From Enteractinococcus helveticum (lineage in GTDB: Bacteria; Actinomycetota; Actinomycetes; Actinomycetales; Micrococcaceae): a DNA stretch of 22,781 bases. The stretch is from positions 1-22,781 of the forward strand of contig NZ_DYXC01000013.1 in NCBI RefSeq assembly GCF_020742345.1, written 5' to 3'. Position 1 is the first letter of the stretch. Every line of letters begins with the position of its first letter. The position numbers and the translations under genes were made by a program. This document shows, piece after piece, positions 15,147-22,482 of this stretch. The notes below the pieces were generated by a model that worked only from the letters and a program-made list of their open reading frames with translations, did not search any database and had not been told where the DNA came from.

Positions 15147-17495
15147 TCAATCCAACAGTCGTGCGCTCACTTCATCAATGGCACGGACCACTTCAGTGTT
15201 GTATTCGGCTTTCTGTCCTGGCACATAGCGCACGGTCAAAGGCGCATCACCATAGACGAATTGACCGCGACGTTCGTGGAGCTCCCAATCGACAGGGCTC
15301 CCGCCATCGAATCCAACGGAGATACCTGTGTATGGGGCCATTCCCAGCAGCATAGGTACCTTGTAAAATTGCATGACTTTTTTGTCTTCGACTGTTATTT
15401 CGATTCGCCATGCAAAGTGTGGCAGTGCCGTAAATCGCGCCTCGATCGATGTTGCTGTTTCAGATAACGTCACCGACTGACGATGCATATTGCCGTAGGC
15501 ATTATACGACATGCCCAGTTGCCCGTTTTCAATCCACAATGCGTAGCCACCGCCCTGGTCACCGTGTGACACGAGCATCCCCTCACCGAAACGTTGCGGG
15601 GCGGAAATGTGTATCTCAAATGACCGAAGGAAGATGAGCCGTGATGATCGGTACCGTTCCAATGTTGGTGTTCCTGGGCGTAAGGTCAGCGGTTGTTCAA
15701 GCTCCAGCACAGTTGAGGGTACGGTATCAAATAATTCAGGGCCGTCAGGCAGTGGAAATACGGTGTTGTGCCAAGCAGCTTGGCGCCATTCCTCAGCCAG
15801 TTCGGCAACGACCTCCGGGTGGAATTCGGAAACATCGCATTGCTCTGTTGGATCATCTATGAGGTTGAAGAGCTGCCACGCCGGTGGTCCAGGTGGTGCC
15901 CCTGGTGCCGGACGGAGCGCCACCAGTTTCCATTGCTGGTGATAATATGCCCGCTGTCCCAGAAGCGACAGATATTGCCTTCTGTCAGTGTTTGATCGTC
16001 TGCCGTCAAGCTGTCCAACGAGGCTATGTCCGTCAGCTTCAAGCGTTGCTGCTCCATTCAATTGGGTCGGACGTTCAATGCCGGCCAGTTCTATCAACGT
16101 CGGAGCCAAGTCGGTGATGAATGCAAAATCACTTCGCACACCGTTATCGTCTGCGCCGTGACGAGTCAGCCCGTTAGGCCAACTCAATATCAGCGGGCTA
16201 CGCACCCCACCTTCGTACACATTGCCTTTATAGGATCGAAAAGGCGTGTTTGAGACGTGGGCCCATCCTCGCGGATAGTGACCGTACACCCTGGGCCCGC
16301 CAAGTTCATCAATTGGTCGCGGCACATCGGTCACCCAGTCCTCGGGGAGCCCTACCTGATGAATAAACTGGCTAAAGTAACTTCGAGTGCCTTCCTCACC
16401 GCCTTCGTCGGTGCCACCATTATCACTAGTAAATACGATGATGGTGTTGTCGTATTCACCAATCTCTTTGAGGTGGGCAATCAGACGCGCGAGGCTGTCG
16501 TCCACCGACGCCACAGCTGCAGCATAGACCTCCATATGTCGAGCAAACCGTTCACGCTGCTCATCACTCAAATCTTCCCAGGCCTTGGTGTCGTCAAACC
16601 CTGCGACATCGCGGTCGGCAAGTTCAGTCTCGGGCTCAACGATTCCCAAGTTGCGTTGTCGCTCAAAGCGGTCACGACGCATTTGGTCCCAACCAGCCTC
16701 ATACGCACCACGGAACTGACGGATATCTGCAGGCTTTGCCTGGACAGGGCCGTGTACGGCATGGTGCGCGAAGTACAGGAAAAACGGTTTTGTTCCGTCT
16801 CCCGCACGCATGGTATCGATCATGTTGATTGCTTCGTCAGTGAGTCGGTCAGTGAGGTAATCGTCGTCGGCAAATTCTTCAGTGACCGGAGAATTGTCGC
16901 GCACGACACGATGGGGATGAAACAGCGTCGTCATGCCCTCCATTGAGCCAAAATAGCGGTCAAACCCCCGCTGCAGCGGCCAGGTGGATTTCTCCGCACC
17001 ATCATGCAGTTTTGCCTCCGGAGTTAAATGCCATTTGCCGACCATGAAGGTGGCATACCCGTTTTCTCGAAATGTTTCAGCCAGCGTGGGCAATTGTTCT
17101 GGTATCGACATGCGCCATGCTGGAAAACCCGGGTCAATATGGGGAACAAATCCAAACCCGGCGCGATGAGGATTTGCGCCCGTTAGCAGCGCAGCTCGCG
17201 AAGGCGCACACAGCGGTGTGACACGGAAATTGGTAAATCGGTAACCGGTATCTGCCAGTTCAGACACCGCTGGAGTCGGGATTTCACTACCAAATGGGGC
17301 TACATCGCTGTACCCTAGGTCATCAACTAGAACAACAATAACGTTCGGAGCACCGTTGGGTGCTCGTACCGGCTGTGGCCACCACGGTTGTGACTGTGAC
17401 ACTCGAGGCGCGACCACGCCACCAAAACCTTCGTAGCCACGTGGTTTTGCGCCGTCAACGCCGCGGAATTCTGGTTGATGTGTTCCTCGACTCAT
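15147..17495 (-). CDS. Type I arylsulfatase, cytoplasmic, about 780 residues
   Basis: A 782-residue sulfatase of the alkaline phosphatase superfamily. The activation motif is C96-A-P-S-R100 followed by AALLTG, so FGE must convert C96 to formylglycine. Metal and active-site residues are D58 and D59 (VLVDDLGY), K154 and H156 (GKWHL), H248 (VHGP), D358 and N359 (FTSDNGG) and K423 (SYKGN). Residues after about 560 form a C-terminal beta-rich domain found in the large arylsulfatases of mycobacteria and other actinobacteria. There is no signal peptide, which implies that the substrate is imported first. The gene begins 17 nt after the ABC ATPase stop, with AGGAG overlapping that stop, so transporter and sulfatase form one transcription unit. 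Substrate unknown; an aryl sulfate ester is likely. Confidence 0.93.
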   Translation of the reverse strand: MSRGTHQPEFRGVDGAKPRGYEGFGGVVAPRVSQSQPWWPQPVRAPNGAPNVIVVLVDDLGYSDVAPFGSEIPTPAVSELADTGYRFTNFRVTPLCAPSRAALLTGANPHRAGFGFVPHIDPGFPAWRMSIPEQLPTLAETFRENGYATFMVGKWHLTPEAKLHDGAEKSTWPLQRGFDRYFGSMEGMTTLFHPHRVVRDNSPVTEEFADDDYLTDRLTDEAINMIDTMRAGDGTKPFFLYFAHHAVHGPVQAKPADIRQFRGAYEAGWDQMRRDRFERQRNLGIVEPETELADRDVAGFDDTKAWEDLSDEQRERFARHMEVYAAAVASVDDSLARLIAHLKEIGEYDNTIIVFTSDNGGTDEGGEEGTRSYFSQFIHQVGLPEDWVTDVPRPIDELGGPRVYGHYPRGWAHVSNTPFRSYKGNVYEGGVRSPLILSWPNGLTRHGADDNGVRSDFAFITDLAPTLIELAGIERPTQLNGAATLEADGHSLVGQLDGRRSNTDRRQYLSLLGQRAYYHQQWKLVALRPAPGAPPGPPAWQLFNLIDDPTEQCDVSEFHPEVVAELAEEWRQAAWHNTVFPLPDGPELFDTVPSTVLELEQPLTLRPGTPTLERYRSSRLIFLRSFEIHISAPQRFGEGMLVSHGDQGGGYALWIENGQLGMSYNAYGNMHRQSVTLSETATSIEARFTALPHFAWRIEITVEDKKVMQFYKVPMLLGMAPYTGISVGFDGGSPVDWELHERRGQFVYGDAPLTVRYVPGQKAEYNTEVVRAIDEVSARLLD

Positions 17496-17512
17496 GTTTC
17501 GTCAGGCTCCTG

Positions 17513-18325
17513 TTACCGTTGTTGGCTGCGCAGGCCAAAGCGTTGGATTTCTTCCATAACGCGTGTGCGCAACTCAATGAATACCGGGTCGGATTTAGTT
17601 TTCAGTTGCTGGCGGCCCCGTGGGATTGGCACGACGACATCGTCAACTACCCGTGATGGTCTTCCGCCCAATACGACCACACGATCGCCAAGGTAAACGG
17701 CCTCATCAATATCGTGGGTCACCACCACGATTGTGATCCCGAGATCTTCACGGAGTTTGAGTACAAGGTCTTCCAATTCGAATCTGGTTTGGGCGTCAAG
17801 GGAACCGAACGGCTCGTCCATGAGCAAGATAGGTGATTCATAAGCTAATGCCCTAGCTATTGCAACGCGCTGCTGCATCCCGCCAGACAATTGCCAAGGG
17901 TACTTTTCTGCTGAATCACTCAGGCCCACGACATCAAGCGCTGCAGCGGCCCGACGCAGACGCTCTGGTTTCGGTACGCCTCGTCCTTCAAGCGGAAACG
18001 CCACGTTTTGTAAGACCCGCATCCAGGGCATCATGGAACCACGATAATCCTGAAAAACCACCGCGATTTCCCCGACAGGGCCTTCCAGCGCTTTTCCTGC
18101 CATCGAGATTTCGCCTTGGCTGGGCTTAGCAAGCCCGGACAGAAGCCGGAGCAAAGTTGTCTTGCCAACCCCTGATGGGCCCACCAGACACGTGATGTCA
18201 CCTGCCACCAGGTCAAGATTGAGGTCCGCAATAATCGTGACTTGCTGATCGCCGCTACCAAACCACTTGGTCGCGTTAGAAGCACTCAAGGCAACTTCAG
18301 TAGTGGTTTTTGTTGTGTTGTTCAT
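17513..18325 (-). CDS. ABC transporter ATP-binding protein (SsuB/TauB/AtsC-like)
   Basis: A 270-residue nucleotide-binding subunit of a nitrate/sulfonate/taurine-type importer. Walker A is GPSGVGKT (49-56), the Q-loop is FQD (91-93), the signature is LSGGMQQR (146-153), and Walker B is ILLMDEP (166-172). The DIDEAVYLGDRVVVLGGRPS region is the usual H-loop and C-terminal part of this group. Its ATG overlaps the permease stop as ATGA. Together with the two permeases, the lipoprotein and the following sulfatase, it resembles the aromatic sulfate ester uptake systems known as AtsRBC in pseudomonads, though with two permeases instead of one. Energises import at the inner face of the membrane. Confidence 0.93.
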   Translation of the reverse strand: MNNTTKTTTEVALSASNATKWFGSGDQQVTIIADLNLDLVAGDITCLVGPSGVGKTTLLRLLSGLAKPSQGEISMAGKALEGPVGEIAVVFQDYRGSMMPWMRVLQNVAFPLEGRGVPKPERLRRAAAALDVVGLSDSAEKYPWQLSGGMQQRVAIARALAYESPILLMDEPFGSLDAQTRFELEDLVLKLREDLGITIVVVTHDIDEAVYLGDRVVVLGGRPSRVVDDVVVPIPRGRQQLKTKSDPVFIELRTRVMEEIQRFGLRSQQR

Positions 18326-19113
18326 GAGGCCCTTTCCTTGATGTCTTCCTGGCGGTGCCAGGCAAGCATCCGATGTTCAAATTTTGCGTATACGTAGGTG
18401 ATCAGCCATCCGATCACTCCGATCAAGATGGTGCCTGCCCATGCGTCAGCAAGACGAAAACGTTGGCTGTTATCAAGAATGAAGAAGCCCATGCCGCTGG
18501 TGGACCCGTACATTTCACTTACGACCAGCATGACCAGACCGACAGTGATCGCAAGCCTCACACCGACGACGATTTGAGGCAGTGAGCCGGGGAGCACCAC
18601 TTTTCGAATCTTCAGCCACAATGGGATGCGGTAGGCCAGGGTGGCTTCGAAAACGCTCGGGGCAATCTGTCTGACACCTTCAATACAGTTCAGCAACACC
18701 GGCCACATGCAGGCAAACGCGATGAGCGCGATCTTGGGCCACGCGTCAATACCAAGCACGAGCACAATAATCGGGACGAAGACGACGTTGGGAAGCGACC
18801 GAAGAAAATCCAGGAAGGGATCAAGCACCCGTGCTAGTCGGGGCATCAGGCCTATGGCTACCCCGAAGCCGAGGCCCAGCACCACTGCTATGCCAACGCC
18901 TACAATATAATTGCCAAAACTGAACAGGAAGTCTTGCCAAAGGGCACCGCTAGCGGCCCACTCCCCCATGGCTGCAAAGATACTGGTCAGTGGGGGCCAA
19001 AATGGTGAGGTGGAGTTCGCTGAGACGAGAAACCAGGTGACAATAAGCACCAGTGGTAGCCAGATTTGCCACGCCATCAGAGAAAATTTGCTGGGTTGCT
19101 TAACGCTTGTCAT
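18322..19113 (-). CDS. ABC transporter permease (SsuC/TauC-type)
   Basis: A 263-residue integral membrane protein with about six hydrophobic segments, the first at residues 14-30. The EAA-type loop for ATPase contact is EATLAYRIPLWLKIRKVVLP near 150-170, followed by GSLPQIVVGVRLAI, as in the sulfonate/taurine permease family. The ATG lies 2 nt after the stop of the preceding permease gene and lacks a strong ribosome site, so translation is probably coupled. It differs clearly in sequence from the other permease, so the channel is likely a heterodimer. Confidence 0.92.
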   Translation of the reverse strand: MTSVKQPSKFSLMAWQIWLPLVLIVTWFLVSANSTSPFWPPLTSIFAAMGEWAASGALWQDFLFSFGNYIVGVGIAVVLGLGFGVAIGLMPRLARVLDPFLDFLRSLPNVVFVPIIVLVLGIDAWPKIALIAFACMWPVLLNCIEGVRQIAPSVFEATLAYRIPLWLKIRKVVLPGSLPQIVVGVRLAITVGLVMLVVSEMYGSTSGMGFFILDNSQRFRLADAWAGTILIGVIGWLITYVYAKFEHRMLAWHRQEDIKERAS

Positions 19114-19115
19114 GA

Positions 19116-19937
19116 TTATTCGTCACCGCCTTGGGCAGGTCGCCACCCGATGATCCTGTTTTGGGCTGCACTGACCGCGTAGTTCACGAGATAACCCAAG
19201 ACTCCTGAAGCCACAATGAATGCAAACGCTTTTGGAGCATTGCTGCCGATTTGTGCCTCAGCAATCTTTTGACCGATGCCCGGAGCATTGGTCAAGACTT
19301 CTGCTGAGATAGCCACGAGCACCGCAACGGATGCGGCAAGTCGAAGACCTGTCATGATCGATGGCATTGCAGCCGGTAGTAAGACCTTACGAATGTAGAG
19401 CCCTTGCGGAATGCGAAACGCATGACAGGTTTCTTGGATCATCGGATTGACTTGCTGGACACCGTGCTGAGTTTGGATGATTAGCGGGAACATTACCGCG
19501 ATGAATACGAGCACGGACTTCATTTCGATCCCGCGTCCTAGCATGAGTACAAGAACACCTACTAGGGCTACAGCGGGAAATGCTCGACCGAAATCGACAA
19601 GGAAGTTGACGGAACGCTCCACCCGCCAGAATCGTCCGGAGACAACGCCCAGGGGAATCCCCACGACGATGGAGGCGGCTAAGCCAAGCATTGCGCCGCT
19701 CAACGTAGCTATGATTGCTTGCCAGAATTCAGCCGTAATACTGAGGCGTCCAAGTTCCACTATCACGGCGATCGGATCTGGAACCAGTGTTTCAGGAAGT
19801 AGCGCTGTAGCTGCGATAAGCCACCAAATACCAATTACTACGAATAGCACGAGTACCCGTTGATAGCCGATATTGAGTGACCGTCGAGGTGCGGTTATTC
19901 GTGGGGTTTGGGGTCGAACGGTGTGAGTCTTCGTCAT
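19116..19937 (-). CDS. ABC transporter permease (SsuC/TauC-type)
   Basis: A 273-residue membrane permease. The first membrane segment is VLVLFVVIGIWWLIAATALL at about 30-50, and further segments follow. The EAA loop reads ETCHAFRIPQGLYIRKVLLP, then AAMPSIMTGLRLAA. I start it at the ATG at 19937, which has GGAG 8 nt upstream; the open frame to 20021 would overlap the upstream gene and has no better site. It is 65 nt after the substrate-binding lipoprotein gene. Pairs with the neighbouring permease and ATPase in one importer. Confidence 0.9.
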   Translation of the reverse strand: MTKTHTVRPQTPRITAPRRSLNIGYQRVLVLFVVIGIWWLIAATALLPETLVPDPIAVIVELGRLSITAEFWQAIIATLSGAMLGLAASIVVGIPLGVVSGRFWRVERSVNFLVDFGRAFPAVALVGVLVLMLGRGIEMKSVLVFIAVMFPLIIQTQHGVQQVNPMIQETCHAFRIPQGLYIRKVLLPAAMPSIMTGLRLAASVAVLVAISAEVLTNAPGIGQKIAEAQIGSNAPKAFAFIVASGVLGYLVNYAVSAAQNRIIGWRPAQGGDE

Positions 19938-20002
19938 GTTTGTATCTCCACGATGTTGTGACGGGACCGCAGCACTGATATGGTCCCACGGAACGCGAGC
20001 TT

Positions 20003-21010
20003 TTAGCGAGCGCCATCCCATACGATCTCGTCGTAAGCCAGAGGTTCAGGCAGTTCGTTATGTGTCACCATGACGTCAACGAGCCTTTCCCAGCCGTCTT
20101 GCGGTAGGTCCGAGGATAGCGGTGCTAATACCATCACGTTGTCAATGAAATCTGCTGGTAACTCAGTATTTTCGTGATAGATGTTCCGTACTGTTTCTTC
20201 ATCTTCTTCGACCAGTGCATTGGCAGTATCGAGTACTTCACGGAATCGCTCTAGCGCTTCAACATTATTTGCTGCGTATTCTTGGCTAGCGATCCAGACG
20301 CTCTGTGGCGAATTGGGCAAGAACTCTCCGACTCCAGTTCCCAACGGGGTAAAACCATTTGATTGCGCACCGAAGTAGAATGCACTGAAGAGAAAAACTG
20401 CGTCGACTTCACCGGTTGCCGCAGCTTCGGCCAGTGCCGGCAATGGCAAGGCGACAAATTCAACGGATTCAGGGTCGAGACCTTGGTCCGTCATAGCTTG
20501 TTGCACTGTCAACTGTGGCAGTCCGCCCAGATCTGGAATTCCGACTTTCTTGCCTTCGAGATCGCTCCAGTCGGAGATCGGTGAATCAGGTGGCAGCAGC
20601 ACTCCACTTTCCAGTGGGTGTTCTGGGTCGGCGTGTTTTTGGCCAGCGACCACTGTGATGGGCATGCCTTCGGAGATCGCGCGAGTTGCTGAGGTCGCGT
20701 CTGTGAGAGCCACGTCAAATTCTCCGGAGATCACGGCGGAGTTCGTCGCAGTGGCTCCTTGACTCACTTGGGGATCAACAATAATCCCAGCATCCTCAAA
20801 AATACCGTTCTCTTCGGCAAGGATGGTGTTTTCGATGTTGACCTGGCCGCGTGCGACCGTCATCGAAATTGGTCCTTCTTCAGTCTCTGACGTTGCACCG
20901 GCATCGTTATCTGCTGAGGCCGAGCATCCAGTCAAGAGGAGTGCTGAAATCGAAAAGGCGGCAGCGGCTTGAAGGAGGTTTTTCCTCCCACTTCGCGGTT
21001 GAGTGAACAT
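20003..21010 (-). CDS. ABC transporter substrate-binding lipoprotein (SsuA/TauA/NMT1-like)
   Basis: A 335-residue extracytoplasmic binding protein. The lipoprotein signal runs from RSGRKNLLQ through a hydrophobic core to the lipobox LLTGC, with C29 as the lipidation site. The mature part begins with ISMTVARGQVNIENTILAEE and SGEFDVALTD, typical of nitrate/sulfonate/taurine binding proteins. Start chosen at the ATG at 21010 because AAGGAG lies 5 nt upstream; the upstream ATG at 21046 would give an unnatural leader. It is the first gene of the transporter-sulfatase unit. It probably captures the sulfated aromatic outside the membrane. A second binding protein lies divergently at 21334-22299. Confidence 0.92.
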   Translation of the reverse strand: MFTQPRSGRKNLLQAAAAFSISALLLTGCSASADNDAGATSETEEGPISMTVARGQVNIENTILAEENGIFEDAGIIVDPQVSQGATATNSAVISGEFDVALTDATSATRAISEGMPITVVAGQKHADPEHPLESGVLLPPDSPISDWSDLEGKKVGIPDLGGLPQLTVQQAMTDQGLDPESVEFVALPLPALAEAAATGEVDAVFLFSAFYFGAQSNGFTPLGTGVGEFLPNSPQSVWIASQEYAANNVEALERFREVLDTANALVEEDEETVRNIYHENTELPADFIDNVMVLAPLSSDLPQDGWERLVDVMVTHNELPEPLAYDEIVWDGAR

Positions 21011-21333
21011 GTCTTCTCCTTGCTTATTGGGTTGAGACAAGTTCACCAGTGTGACGTAGCTTTCACTCCCACCTTTTGCTGATACTGGCTATCAGGATGG
21101 TCGATGCTGCTTGAGTTCCGCTACATTGGCACACCATTTGCGGGTCGAAGGCAGACCACAGGTGACACGTGATCCAAAATTTTTAGATCACGTGTTCCCA
21201 CCTCTGACGTCGGCTAACCCTAGGTCCCACCTATCCACAGAAGTGATAGTGCCCATAATTAGCCCACTGGACTGTTCCAGCTACCGCTGCTGTTTACTGA
21301 GAGAAACTTGCCTATCGACTTGGAGAACATGCT
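21011..21333. promoter_or_regulatory. Divergent intergenic region between two binding-protein genes
   Basis: This 323-bp stretch has no gene I can support. It must contain the promoter of the transporter-sulfatase unit (-) and that of the second binding protein (+). It holds the dyad at 21165-21195 about midway. CATAAT at 21253-21258 is a possible -10 for the plus strand, without a clear -35. GGAG before the GTG at 21334 is the ribosome site of the plus gene. Confidence 0.5.
21165..21195. promoter_or_regulatory. 31-bp dyad operator with CACGTG in each arm
   Basis: ACACGTGATC (21165-21174) and GATCACGTGT (21186-21195) are perfect 10-bp inverted arms with an 11-nt AT-rich spacer, CAAAATTTTTA. 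Each arm contains CACGTG, itself a palindrome. It lies near the centre of the gap between the divergent binding-protein genes, so one regulator could control both directions. The binding family is not identified. Confidence 0.6.
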
Positions 21334-22299
21334 GTGTCAATCACTAAAAAGACGGGAATAGCACTACTTACCGCCATACTTTTAACTTCCTGCGGCACGG
21401 CATCGTCGTCACCGGATGACGAGTCGTCTTCTCCTGACCTGGAGATGATCACGGTGGGGATGCTCCAAGTCTCCGCTTCGGCGCCCATCCCCTACGGAGT
21501 AGACCAAGGAATCTTTGAAAAGCACGGGTTAGAGGTAGAAATTGAGTATTCACAGGGCGGCGCTGCAATGCTTCCTGCGATCGAGACGGGCACATACGAT
21601 ATCGGAGTGCTCAACCCGTTGACTGTCCTAATTGCTAATGATCAGGGTCTGGATATGCGTATGGTGTCGGGATTCTCATATGCACACCCTGAGGGAGACG
21701 ATGTCAGCGGCATTGTCGTCCGCAAAGACAGCAATATTTCTTCCTTTGAGGACCTGGCCGGTGCCCAGACTGCAGTAAATCTCATCCAAACTCAATGGGA
21801 TCTCACGCTTATGGGTGCAGTCGAGAACCAAGGCGGCGACCCTGCGTCGCTAAATTTCTTGGAAATTCCATTCCCAGATATGGCAGCCCAGCTGGAACAG
21901 GGAAATATCGACGCCGCATATTTGCCGTATCCGTTCTTACCTGCTGCCCTGGAAAATCCAGACAATGAACTCTTGGGGTATCCCATCCAAGAGTCTATGC
22001 CGGGGATGCCGATGTTAGTTTCGACGACATCGGCACAGTTTACCGAGGAGCATCCTGACACTGTGCGGAAATTCGTGGAAGCACTCGAAGAAGTCATGGT
22101 CGAGACGAATGCCAATGAGTCGGCTATTCGTGAGCTTCTGCCAGAGTTTATGGGGCTTTCTCCCGAAGCTGCGGAAAATGCTCTCCTGGAGGATTGGTCT
22201 GCCGAAATCCGTGAAGACCGCCTGGAAACCCTCGGTGAGAATGCTGTGAAATGCGGCTTCATCCGCCAGATGCCACAAAACCTGTACATTGACGAGTGA
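21334..22299 (+). CDS. Second ABC transporter substrate-binding lipoprotein
   Basis: A 321-residue binding protein. The signal is KKTGIALLTAILLTSC with C20 as the lipidation site, followed by a serine-, aspartate- and glutamate-rich linker. ITVGMLQVSASAPIPYGVDQ, then GIFEKHGLEVEIEYSQGG, and later AAYLPYPFLPAALE are typical of NMT1/sulfonate-type binding proteins. Start is GTG at 21334 with GGAG 8 nt upstream. It is divergent from the transporter operon and has no permease or ATPase of its own here. It may feed the same importer with a second substrate or belong to a transporter elsewhere. The GC choice and codon use look like its neighbours. Confidence 0.9.
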   Translation: MSITKKTGIALLTAILLTSCGTASSSPDDESSSPDLEMITVGMLQVSASAPIPYGVDQGIFEKHGLEVEIEYSQGGAAMLPAIETGTYDIGVLNPLTVLIANDQGLDMRMVSGFSYAHPEGDDVSGIVVRKDSNISSFEDLAGAQTAVNLIQTQWDLTLMGAVENQGGDPASLNFLEIPFPDMAAQLEQGNIDAAYLPYPFLPAALENPDNELLGYPIQESMPGMPMLVSTTSAQFTEEHPDTVRKFVEALEEVMVETNANESAIRELLPEFMGLSPEAAENALLEDWSAEIREDRLETLGENAVKCGFIRQMPQNLYIDE

Positions 22300-22348
22300 T
22301 GAATTGCTCTGGGCCAATGGACTCCAAAGCATGGGTTGGAATGGTGAA

Positions 22349-22426
22349 ATGAGTATGAAAAACAGCCCCGGAGGCTACCCTTACGGCCCTACCTATGGCA
22401 ATAATCACTCCGCCGGTAACCTGTAG
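22349..22426 (+). CDS. Possible 25-residue small ORF, glycine- and tyrosine-rich
   Basis: ATG at 22349 opens a frame of 25 codons ending in TAG, rich in Gly, Pro, Tyr and Asn (PGGYPYGPTYGNN). It lies between the second binding-protein gene and the terminator, so it would be on the same transcript. The ribosome site (GGA and GG nearby) is weak. It matches nothing I know. It may be a chance frame or the leftover N-terminus of a lost protein. Confidence 0.2.
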   Translation: MSMKNSPGGYPYGPTYGNNHSAGNL

Positions 22427-22439
22427 ATTCTTGCTCATG

Positions 22440-22474
22440 AAAACCGGTGGCCCACATAGTGTGCCACCGGTTTT
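22440..22474. terminator. Strong bidirectional Rho-independent terminator
   Basis: AAAACCGGTGGC (22440-22451) and GCCACCGGTTTT (22463-22474) are perfect 12-bp arms with an 11-nt loop. The stem is GC-rich in the middle and carries an A tract on one side and a T tract on the other. It therefore works for both the plus-strand binding protein and the minus-strand dioxygenase that converge on it. Confidence 0.9.
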
Positions 22475-22482
22475 GGCTGTTT

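Noticed and set aside
15000..15467. A plus-strand frame of 155 codons starting near the operator
   Set aside because: It runs antisense into the 3' end of the sulfatase gene and has no family match or ribosome site.
16257..16946. A 229-codon open frame on the plus strand inside the sulfatase gene
   Set aside because: It is antisense to a fully motif-supported sulfatase, has no domain I recognise and no ribosome site, and follows from codon bias of the real gene.
21165..21195. The 31-bp dyad as a Rho-independent terminator
   Set aside because: It lies between divergent genes and is not followed by a T tract on either strand; an operator fits better.
21792..22289. A 165-codon minus-strand frame inside the second binding-protein gene
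   Set aside because: Serine-rich low-information translation, antisense to a lipoprotein gene with clear signal and family motifs.
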